Assembly (NCBI GenBank): GCA_021741065.1 | Contig: JAIOYN010000003.1 | Coordinates: 1 to 54,626 of the forward strand | DNA from: Sphingomonadaceae bacterium | GTDB lineage: Bacteria > Pseudomonadota > Alphaproteobacteria > Sphingomonadales > Sphingomonadaceae | DNA length: 54,626 nucleotides | Reading direction: 5' to 3' | Shown here: positions 16,760 to 22,916 of the stretch, one piece after another | Layout: every line of letters begins with the position of its first letter | Position numbering within the stretch: the first letter of the stretch is position 1 | Program-made: the position numbers and the translations under genes | The notes under the pieces: generated by a model | Told to the model about the DNA's origin: nothing | The model's database searches: none | What the model saw: the letters and a program-made list of their open reading frames with translations, nothing else

Positions 16760-17287
16760 ATGACGTCCACCGCGGCGATATTTGATGTAGGCGATTATGT
16801 GGTATATCCCAAGCATGGGGTTGGCCGCGTAATTGAACTTCAGGATTCCGAAATCGCAGGGATGCAGCTTCAGCTTTATGTGCTGCGTTTTGAGAAGGAA
16901 AAAATGACGCTGCGTGTGCCTTTTAACAAGGCTGAGGGCGTTGGTATGCGCAAGCTTTCAAGCGACAAGACGCTGAAAGAAGCGATGCACACCCTGACTG
17001 GCAAGCCCAAGGTGAAACGCACCATGTGGTCTCGTCGTGCGCAAGAATATGAAGCGAAGATCAACTCAGGCGACCTGGTATCGATCGCCGAAGTGACGCG
17101 CGATCTGTTCCGTCCCGATGACCAGCCAGAGCAAAGCTATTCCGAGCGGCAGATTTTTGAAGCCGCATCCAGCCGTCTGGCGCGCGAACTTGCCGCCATG
17201 GAAAAGACCGATGAAAAAGCGGCACTTCAGAAAATTCTCGTCATCTTGAATGAGGCGGCACCGCAATATTACGAAAAAGCGGATTAA
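16760..17287 (+). CDS. carD: CarD family transcriptional regulator
   Basis: RNA-polymerase-binding factor that stabilises promoter open complexes, mainly at rRNA and housekeeping promoters. The N-terminal RNAP-interaction domain starts FDVGDYVVYPKHGVGRVIEL, followed by the C-terminal helical DNA-binding domain (RRAQEYEAKINSGDLVSIAEVTRDLF). The length of 175 residues is typical. I chose the ATG at 16760 over the upstream in-frame GTG at 16703 because homology starts there and AAAGG precedes it. The gene stands alone: a promoter-like element lies upstream and a strong terminator downstream. Confidence 0.94.
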   Translation: MTSTAAIFDVGDYVVYPKHGVGRVIELQDSEIAGMQLQLYVLRFEKEKMTLRVPFNKAEGVGMRKLSSDKTLKEAMHTLTGKPKVKRTMWSRRAQEYEAKINSGDLVSIAEVTRDLFRPDDQPEQSYSERQIFEAASSRLARELAAMEKTDEKAALQKILVILNEAAPQYYEKAD

Positions 17288-17309
17288 ATTCTCCTGATCT
17301 CAAAATCTG

Positions 17310-17333
17310 AAGGGCGCTGGAAACAGCGCCCTT
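17310..17333 (+). terminator. Rho-independent terminator after carD
   Basis: A 10-bp perfect stem AAGGGCGCTG/CAGCGCCCTT closed by a GAAA tetraloop and followed by TTTTTG, 22 bases after the carD stop codon. It is a textbook intrinsic terminator. Confidence 0.9.
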
Positions 17334-17378
17334 TTTTGTGGTGCTAAGCTACCGCCTATTGCCCAGCCTGACAGGTAC

Positions 17379-17747
17379 ATGTCCTATATGATAATCGGCG
17401 ATATGGCCAAAGTGATTGTCTGGTATGACGGAGCATGCCCCATGTGCATGCGCGAGATTGCGTTGATGCGCCGACTCGATGTGCGGCGCTCTATCGACTT
17501 TCTGGATATAGCGCCTGCGGATGCGGTGTGTCCGCTTGACCGTCAATTGATGTTGGCGCGCTTCCATGCCAGCGAAGACGGCGTCATCCTATCGGGCGCC
17601 GCCGCCTTCGCCGCCATGTGGCGGGCCATTCCATTGTTGAAACCCCTTGGCTTCATCGCCCGCAACCGGCTTGTTCTTGAACTATTCGAACGGCTCTACA
17701 CCCGCTTCCTCGTCATCAGGCCGCGCCTGCAAAAGTTACTGGACTAA
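17379..17747 (+). CDS. DUF393 (DCC family) thiol-disulfide oxidoreductase-like protein
   Basis: A 122-residue thioredoxin-like protein. The family signature D-x-x-C-x-x-C is present as YDGACPMCMREIALM, together with the later RxHASEDG and GAAAFAAMWRAIPLLKPLG blocks of DUF393. No signal peptide is evident, so it is probably cytoplasmic. The start is uncertain: in-frame ATGs at 17379, 17388 and 17403 all have weak ribosome sites. Its stop codon is one base before the GTG of the photolyase-like gene (TAATGTG), so the two are almost certainly cotranscribed. A redox function paired with a flavoprotein is possible but unproven. Confidence 0.83.
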   Translation: MSYMIIGDMAKVIVWYDGACPMCMREIALMRRLDVRRSIDFLDIAPADAVCPLDRQLMLARFHASEDGVILSGAAAFAAMWRAIPLLKPLGFIARNRLVLELFERLYTRFLVIRPRLQKLLD

Positions 17748-17748
17748 T

Positions 17749-18948
17749 GTGATCGGCGACACCTTCCCCGCGACACGCAATGCTGCGCTGTTACGCCTCA
17801 CCCAGTTTGCCCCACGGGCTGGCCAGGCTTATGCGTCTGGCCGCAATACCGACGCTGGGCCAGATCAAGTAGGCGCTGTTTCAATGCTTTCGCCCTACCT
17901 ACGCTATCGCATGATAACCAAACAAGAAGTCGTTGGTGCCACGCTTGGCCAACACAGCCTGCTCGCAGCCGAAAAATACGTACAGGAAGTTCTGTGGCGC
18001 ACTTACTGGAAGGGCTGGCTCGAGATGCGGCCGTCGGTATGGAAACAATATCTGCAAGAGCGTGACCGGCAACTTAACAGCTTCCCCAATATCCAGGCAA
18101 TCCGAAGTGCAGAGGCCGGCGAGACGGGCATCGAAGGGTTTGACGACTGGGCGCGCGAATTATTGGAGACCGGTTATCTCCACAACCACGCAAGAATGTG
18201 GTTTGCGTCAATCTGGATATTCACCTTGCGCCTACCGTGGGCTCTGGGCGCAGATTTCTTCCTAAGGCATTTGGTGGACGCCGACACCGCGAGCAATATA
18301 TTGTCCTGGCGTTGGGTGGCAGGCCTACAAACAGTCGGCAAAACCTATCTTGCCTCCGCCGATAACATCGCCCGCTTTACCAATGGCCGATTTGCACCAA
18401 AGGGGCTAGCAACCATTGCAACGATGCCAGCCGAGATGCCGCTATGTGCGGCACAGCCGCTACCCCAAGTTTCCTATTTCGACGCGAAAAAGCCAGCCTT
18501 TTTAATGGTAACGCCAGAGGACTTGCACCCGGAATCCGTCTTTGGCGCAACCGCCCAGATCAACGGCGCAGGTGTTTTATTCGACCCTGACACCTTATGG
18601 GGGGACAATGCACGTTCCTTTGTCGCAGAGGCAGCACGCGACGCCGCCGCACGCGTTGGCAACTATTTCAACTGCCCACCGAAATGGCTCAACAATTTGG
18701 ACGTTGCAAGCTTGCTGGCCCAAGCCCGCGAAGCAGGCGCAGAGCAGATCATCACCGCTTATGCACCGGTTGGCCCCGTTGCGGATGCCTTGGCCCGCAT
18801 CGCGCCCTTATTGGCGTCGGAGGGTGTCCCCCTTGTTCAAGTTCGGCGTGCCTGGGACGCAAATTTCTGGCCCCATGCGACCAAAGGTTTCTTCCCGTTC
18901 AAGGAACGTATTCCGAAAATGCTGAAGGAAATGGGCCTTTCGAGTTAA
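17749..18948 (+). CDS. Photolyase/cryptochrome-like FAD-binding protein with a C-terminal alpha/beta domain
   Basis: Flavoprotein related to DNA photolyases, 399 residues from the GTG at 17749. Residues about 70-235 resemble the photolyase FAD-binding helical domain: KYVQEVLWRTYWKGWLEM, HNHARMWFASIWIFTLR, then LVDADTASNILSWRWVAGLQ. The usual N-terminal alpha/beta antenna domain is missing from its normal place. Instead residues about 245-399 look like an alpha/beta domain ending ITAYAPVGPVADALA and FWPHATKGFFPFKERIP, which recall that antenna domain, so the protein may be circularly permuted. The downstream-of-FAD motif GKTYLASADNIARFTNG differs from classical enzymes. Repair or signalling activity is unknown. 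Confidence 0.78.
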   Translation: MIGDTFPATRNAALLRLTQFAPRAGQAYASGRNTDAGPDQVGAVSMLSPYLRYRMITKQEVVGATLGQHSLLAAEKYVQEVLWRTYWKGWLEMRPSVWKQYLQERDRQLNSFPNIQAIRSAEAGETGIEGFDDWARELLETGYLHNHARMWFASIWIFTLRLPWALGADFFLRHLVDADTASNILSWRWVAGLQTVGKTYLASADNIARFTNGRFAPKGLATIATMPAEMPLCAAQPLPQVSYFDAKKPAFLMVTPEDLHPESVFGATAQINGAGVLFDPDTLWGDNARSFVAEAARDAAARVGNYFNCPPKWLNNLDVASLLAQAREAGAEQIITAYAPVGPVADALARIAPLLASEGVPLVQVRRAWDANFWPHATKGFFPFKERIPKMLKEMGLSS

Positions 18949-19018
18949 GCCGCAAAAATGGGTTGCGCGCAACCAACCCGAGCATATTATTGGGGCAATC
19001 TTCACAAGGGGGCACTTC

Positions 19019-19096
19019 ATGGGTCGGACCGCAAGTTTTCTGGCACAGTTAAGGCAGCATAAATTGCTCCTGAACCACCGAGGCAAATTCGCATGA
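19019..19096 (+). CDS. Possible 25-residue leader ORF coupled to the methyltransferase
   Basis: A small ORF (MGRTASFLAQ..., 25 codons) has a strong ribosome site, AAGGGGG, 6 bases before its ATG. Its TGA overlaps the methyltransferase ATG (ATGA). The arrangement suggests a translational-coupling leader, but the peptide matches nothing I recognise and chance cannot be excluded. Confidence 0.3.
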   Translation: MGRTASFLAQLRQHKLLLNHRGKFA

Positions 19097-19743
19097 GCAA
19101 TTGGTGGGATCGGCATGTCGTGCCGCGATTAATCGGCTGCGCGTGCACGCAAACTGCAGTAATGCATGATAGAGCCAAAGTGGTGCCGCACGCCTCTGGC
19201 GATGTACTTGAACTTGGGTGCGGCGCGCCAAACCTTGATTATTATGACTGGAGCAATGTGCATTCGCTATCTGGCGTTGATCCGTCCGTAGAATTGCTCG
19301 CCAGTGCAACACGTGCGTTGGAACGCAAGGGTCTGACGGCCAATTTTATGCCAGGCGTTGCGGAGGCGCTTCCCTTTGTCGATGCCAGCTTCGATACTGT
19401 TGTGACGACTTTCACGCTCTGTTCGGTACAAGATCCACGCTTGGCATTGTCGGAGGCGAAGCGGGTGCTCCGACCAAATGGACGATTGTTGTTCGTCGAA
19501 CATGGCTGTGCGCCGGATCCGTCGGCCGCCACGTGGCAAAAGCGTATCGAACCGGTCTGGAAACGGGTTGCAGGTGGTTGCCATTTGACCCGGCCAGTAA
19601 CACAGGCGATATCGGACGCTGGATTTGTGTGTCATGCGCTGCAAGGACATTATATGAAACGGACGCCAAAATGGCTTGGCTGGGTGGAATGGGGTGAGGC
19701 ACGGTTGGCAGTGACGGACGCTGGTTCACCACACAGACCATAG
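19093..19743 (+). CDS. Class I SAM-dependent methyltransferase
   Basis: Transfers a methyl group from S-adenosylmethionine; cytoplasmic or membrane-associated. Motif I is VLELGCGAPNLDYYD, with the acidic residue of motif II in SGVDPSVELL and motif III/IV in FDTVVTTFTLCSVQDP, followed by LRPNGRLLFVEHG. At 216 residues, the pattern matches the UbiE/PmtA-like group (phospholipid N-methylases, FkbM-unrelated), and the C-terminal HYMKRTPKWLGW fits a lipid-linked substrate. The acceptor is not determined. GAGG precedes the ATG at 9 bases; a short ORF with its own ribosome site overlaps the start. A DUF192 lipoprotein gene follows 44 bases later. Confidence 0.88.
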   Translation: MSNWWDRHVVPRLIGCACTQTAVMHDRAKVVPHASGDVLELGCGAPNLDYYDWSNVHSLSGVDPSVELLASATRALERKGLTANFMPGVAEALPFVDASFDTVVTTFTLCSVQDPRLALSEAKRVLRPNGRLLFVEHGCAPDPSAATWQKRIEPVWKRVAGGCHLTRPVTQAISDAGFVCHALQGHYMKRTPKWLGWVEWGEARLAVTDAGSPHRP

Positions 19744-19787
19744 ACACTGCCATCCATATTGCCGGGATCAAAAGAGGAATATCGTCA

Positions 19788-20300
19788 ATGAGTTTTAGCC
19801 AGTTCAGCCGTTGCAGCGCCTTTGCCATAGCCTTGTCGCTCACCGCCTGTAACATGCCAGCCAATGGCGAAAGCCCGGCAGCGGGTTGCACGCCAGGCGC
19901 GGCTGCAGGCCAGTCACCGGCGGGGTTGCAACAGATAAGCTTATGCGTGACCAGCGCCACCAAAACGCATAGCTTCACCGTTGAGGCTGCAAGAACATCA
20001 GCAGAGCAAGCCAAGGGGCTTATGTTCCGGACGGAACTCGCCGACAATGCGGGCATGATTTTTCCCTTTCCAGATTCGCGCATTGCAAGTTTCTGGATGA
20101 AAAACACAGTGATTCCCTTGGACATCATCTTCGTGCGCGCCGATGGCACGATTGAGAGTATCGCAGACAAAACCGTCCCTTATTCCATGACCCCCGTTGT
20201 GTCGGGCGAGCCAGTTGCCGCTGTACTCGAATTGCGTGGCGGTCTCGCGGCTGAACTGGGAATCGTGTCCGGCGACAAGGTGCAATGGACAACCAAATAA
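19788..20300 (+). CDS. DUF192 domain lipoprotein
   Basis: A 170-residue exported protein with a DUF192 domain. The N-terminus ends in the lipobox LSLTAC, so it should be lipidated at Cys21 and anchored to a membrane. A Pro/Ala/Gly-rich linker follows. The DUF192 domain shows the signature QAKGLMFRTELADNAGMIFPF and FWMKNTVIPLDIIFV and ends with ELRGGLAAELGIVSGDKV. The fold is known but the function is not. NDUFA12 follows after 40 bases on the same strand, an arrangement I associate with sphingomonad genomes. Confidence 0.87.
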   Translation: MSFSQFSRCSAFAIALSLTACNMPANGESPAAGCTPGAAAGQSPAGLQQISLCVTSATKTHSFTVEAARTSAEQAKGLMFRTELADNAGMIFPFPDSRIASFWMKNTVIPLDIIFVRADGTIESIADKTVPYSMTPVVSGEPVAAVLELRGGLAAELGIVSGDKVQWTTK

Positions 20301-20340
20301 GGATTGCGCGGAATCATGCTTAGTCCTAATCGCGTGAGCC

Positions 20341-20727
20341 ATGGGTATTCTAAGTAAAATCTTCACTTGGTGGGAAGGCGCGACGATTGGCACGTCCATC
20401 TACAGCTGGCGCAAAGGCAAAGCTGTGGGCGCTGACGCCTTAGGCAACCGATATTATCAATCATCTGACGGCAAACGACGTTGGGTAATCTATAACGGTC
20501 CCAATGATGCAAGCCGCGTCTCGCCCGATTGGCATGGCTGGCTGCATGGCACACATGACGGAGATCCGGAGAGCTATTTGCCACCACATCGTGGCTATGA
20601 AACTGCGGCCGTACCCAATCTGACTGGAACAGACGCTGCCTATCGTCCGGCGGGTTCGATTGAACGTGGCGGCCACCGTGCACGCGCAACGGGTGATTAC
20701 GAGGCGTGGAGTCCCGACGCATCATGA
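20341..20727 (+). CDS. NADH:ubiquinone oxidoreductase subunit, NDUFA12 family
   Basis: Accessory subunit of respiratory complex I, homologous to mitochondrial NDUFA12/B17.2, present in alphaproteobacteria outside the nuo operon. The 128-residue protein opens IFTWWEGATIGTSIYSWRKG, continues with GNRYYQSSDGKRRWVIYNG and the hallmark SPDWHGWLHGTHD. The C-terminal tail is a Gly/Ala/Arg-rich extension (SIERGGHRARATGDYEAWSP), as in other bacterial members. It is encoded just before, and overlaps by 4 bases (ATGA), the DUF2155 lipoprotein gene. Confidence 0.93.
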   Translation: MGILSKIFTWWEGATIGTSIYSWRKGKAVGADALGNRYYQSSDGKRRWVIYNGPNDASRVSPDWHGWLHGTHDGDPESYLPPHRGYETAAVPNLTGTDAAYRPAGSIERGGHRARATGDYEAWSPDAS

Positions 20728-21344
20728 TCCGCGCGCGCGGTTTGATATGGTTGCCTTTATTGGCAACGCTTGTCGCATGCGGTTCTTCAGAGGATGCAAC
20801 GCTTGCGCCAGCGAAATCCGGCGAGGCGATCTCCACAAAAGACAAAATTGTGGCCATGTCCGGCGCAAATATTGGTACCCCTATGGCGGAACGCGTTGCC
20901 GTGCTGGGTCTGTTGAACAAGCGGAATGGCCAAACCCGCGACGTTGAACTCAAACCCGGCCAAGCTATTCGCTTTGATAAAGTGGTGATCCGACTAAGAG
21001 CTTGCGAGAAAACCGCACCTTGGGAGAACCAGCCTGACGAAGGTGCATTTGTTCAATTACTGGTGAATGAGCGCCCCCCCGGCACGACTGAGGCGGAAAG
21101 ATGGCGTAATGTTTTTTCGGGTTGGCTGTTCAAGGAAAATCCTGCCGCCAATGTTGTCGAGCACCCAATTTACGATGTTTGGGTCAAGGCTTGCAAAATG
21201 CGCTTCCCGGGCGAGGAAGCTCCTGTAGAAAACAAATCTTCAGATGAGCCTCCCGCAGCTGACGCTGAGGATAAAGCGCCATCAAGCACGCCCCAATCCC
21301 CCCCCGAACCTGCGCCTGCGGAAACCAGTCCCGACGAAATCTGA
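20724..21344 (+). CDS. DUF2155 domain lipoprotein
   Basis: Exported 206-residue protein. The start at 20724 overlaps the NDUFA12 stop (ATGA), preferred over an upstream GTG at 20706 because the signal sequence then begins properly: a hydrophobic core followed by LATLVAC, a lipobox. The DUF2155 domain includes [35 protein letters not shown] and [19 protein letters not shown] ending IYDVWVKAC. The tail is Pro/Glu/Ala-rich. The last 175 bases lie antisense to the 3' end of aat, including the conserved IYDVW. Function unknown. Confidence 0.9.
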   Translation: MIRARGLIWLPLLATLVACGSSEDATLAPAKSGEAISTKDKIVAMSGANIGTPMAERVAVLGLLNKRNGQTRDVELKPGQAIRFDKVVIRLRACEKTAPWENQPDEGAFVQLLVNERPPGTTEAERWRNVFSGWLFKENPAANVVEHPIYDVWVKACKMRFPGEEAPVENKSSDEPPAADAEDKAPSSTPQSPPEPAPAETSPDEI

Positions 21345-21922
21345 ACGGCTTTTGTCAACGCGGCTTTAAGCAACTTGAGATACGCTCTTTGAGTTATTTC
21401 AATTGCCCCTAAGCTGGCCAAATGGTCAGTCATGAACTGGCAATCGAGCAATTCGAACCCGCCCATCTTCAACCTTGCGACGAGCCACGCCAAAGCAACC
21501 TTCGATGCGTCGGTTTCACGCGAAAACATGCTTTCGCCGAAAAACGCGCGTCCCAAGCCCAGCCCGTACAACCCGCCTACCAGGCGACCTCCCGACCAGC
21601 ATTCGATGCTGTGGGCATGCCCTTCTTCATGCAAGCGGCAGAATGCCTCTTCAATATCCGAATTAATCCAAGTGTCCCGTCTGCCCGCTTGCGATTCGGC
21701 ACAAGTGGCAATGACCTGCGCAAACGCGGTATCGGCGGTAACCACAAACCGGTCCTGCCGGATGGTTTTGGCAAGCGACTTTGACAAACGAAAGCCATTC
21801 AGCGGCATGATCGCCCGAAACTCCGGTTCAATCCAAAAAGTATCAGGGTCATCGCGGGCGTCAGACATCGGGAATATGCCATTGGCGTAGGCCTGAAGCA
21901 GTAAATCCAGATCGATGGCCAA
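21170..21922 (-). CDS. aat: Leucyl/phenylalanyl-tRNA--protein transferase
   Basis: Adds Leu or Phe from aminoacyl-tRNA to proteins with N-terminal Lys or Arg, marking them for ClpAP degradation; cytoplasmic. Characteristic motifs are [52 protein letters not shown] and [19 protein letters not shown]. The C-terminus [12 protein letters not shown] is the family-typical ending. Before it is an unusually Ser/Ala/Gly-rich stretch (about residues 199-235) that is antisense to the DUF2155 tail, so this linker is probably constrained by the overlapping gene. The length of 250 residues is normal. It is divergent from purC. Confidence 0.94.
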   Translation of the reverse strand: MAIDLDLLLQAYANGIFPMSDARDDPDTFWIEPEFRAIMPLNGFRLSKSLAKTIRQDRFVVTADTAFAQVIATCAESQAGRRDTWINSDIEEAFCRLHEEGHAHSIECWSGGRLVGGLYGLGLGRAFFGESMFSRETDASKVALAWLVARLKMGGFELLDCQFMTDHLASLGAIEITQRAYLKLLKAALTKAVQISSGLVSAGAGSGGDWGVLDGALSSASAAGGSSEDLFSTGASSPGKRILQALTQTS

Positions 21923-22075
21923 ATGATGTCCTTTCGTGTCCGTCCTATTTGCCTATCTCGAATTGCGCCGACGCATGCAATGGATTATAGCGTTGAAATC
22001 GCCCCGGCAGAGTTAGTCTCATCAACGGCCAACTCCACCGGGGCGCATCATTTCAAGCAAAGTCAGGGACCGCAT

Positions 22076-22855
22076 ATGACCCGCCGCCGCAAAATATACG
22101 AAGGCAAGGCCAAAATTCTTTATGAAGGTCCTGAACCTGGCACGTTGATTCAATATTTCAAGGATGATGCAACCGCGTTCAATGCCCAGAAAAAGGGTAC
22201 AATTGCTGGCAAAGGCGTCATCAACAACCGCGTGTCGGAACATGTCTTTACGCGGCTGAGCCATATTGGCATTCCGACGCACTTCATTCGCCGCCTCAAT
22301 ATGCGCGAACAATTGATCCGTCAGGTTGAGATTGTTCCGATCGAGGTCATCGTGCGTAACGTGGCCGCGGGCACCTTGTCGAAACGCCTCGGTATCGAAG
22401 AAGGCACACCGCTTCCGCATACCTTGCTAGAATATTGTTATAAGGACGATAGCCTTGGCGATCCTTTGGTTGCAGAGGAGCATATCGCGTGCTTTGGTTG
22501 GGCAACGCAGGAGGAAATGCAGGATATTTCGTCCATGGCGATCCGCATCAATGACTTCATGTGCGGCATGTTTGCGGCCATCGGCATACGGCTAGTAGAC
22601 TTCAAACTTGAGTTTGGACGCTTGTTCGATGGCGATTTTTCGCGGATCATCTTGGCCGACGAAATCAGCCCCGATGGTTGCCGATTGTGGGACATTGAAA
22701 CCGGCGAGAAGCTGGACAAAGATCGGTTCCGCCGAGACCTTGGTGGCGAAGCAGAAGCCTATCAAGAAGTCGCTCGCCGCCTTGGCCTGATGCCGGACGA
22801 AAGCGAAGGGGCCGTCCTCGATATGGTTAGCCACCGATTACGCAAAGGCAAGTAA
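22076..22855 (+). CDS. purC: Phosphoribosylaminoimidazole-succinocarboxamide synthase (SAICAR synthase)
   Basis: Catalyses ATP-dependent ligation of aspartate to CAIR in purine synthesis. The start ATG at 22076 ([18 protein letters not shown]) is preceded by AGGGA; the frame is open to 21923, but that extension lacks homology. The motifs are [35 protein letters not shown], and [15 protein letters not shown] with [15 protein letters not shown], all conserved ATP/CAIR-binding blocks. The length of 259 residues is standard. Other pur genes are not in this window. Confidence 0.96.
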   Translation: MTRRRKIYEGKAKILYEGPEPGTLIQYFKDDATAFNAQKKGTIAGKGVINNRVSEHVFTRLSHIGIPTHFIRRLNMREQLIRQVEIVPIEVIVRNVAAGTLSKRLGIEEGTPLPHTLLEYCYKDDSLGDPLVAEEHIACFGWATQEEMQDISSMAIRINDFMCGMFAAIGIRLVDFKLEFGRLFDGDFSRIILADEISPDGCRLWDIETGEKLDKDRFRRDLGGEAEAYQEVARRLGLMPDESEGAVLDMVSHRLRKGK

Positions 22856-22883
22856 ATCAATAATTTACACAGAAAGATATTGC

Positions 22884-22910
22884 AGTTTCTAAACTTCTGC
22901 GGAAGAAACT
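22884..22910 (+). promoter_or_regulatory. Hairpin just upstream of the M16 peptidase start
   Basis: AGTTTCT and AGAAACT form a 7-bp stem with a 13-base loop that contains a smaller CTTC/GAAG stem. It ends 6 bases before the ATG at 22917 and overlaps the only plausible ribosome site (GGAAGAAAC), so it could limit translation. Predicted by eye. Confidence 0.3.
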
Positions 22911-22916
22911 AAGCGT

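Noticed and set aside
18961-18974. Palindrome GGTTGCGCGCAACC after the photolyase-like gene
   Set aside because: Lacks a U-run and any stem-loop spacing for a terminator; may be a chance palindrome, so it is mentioned only under the leader-ORF finding.
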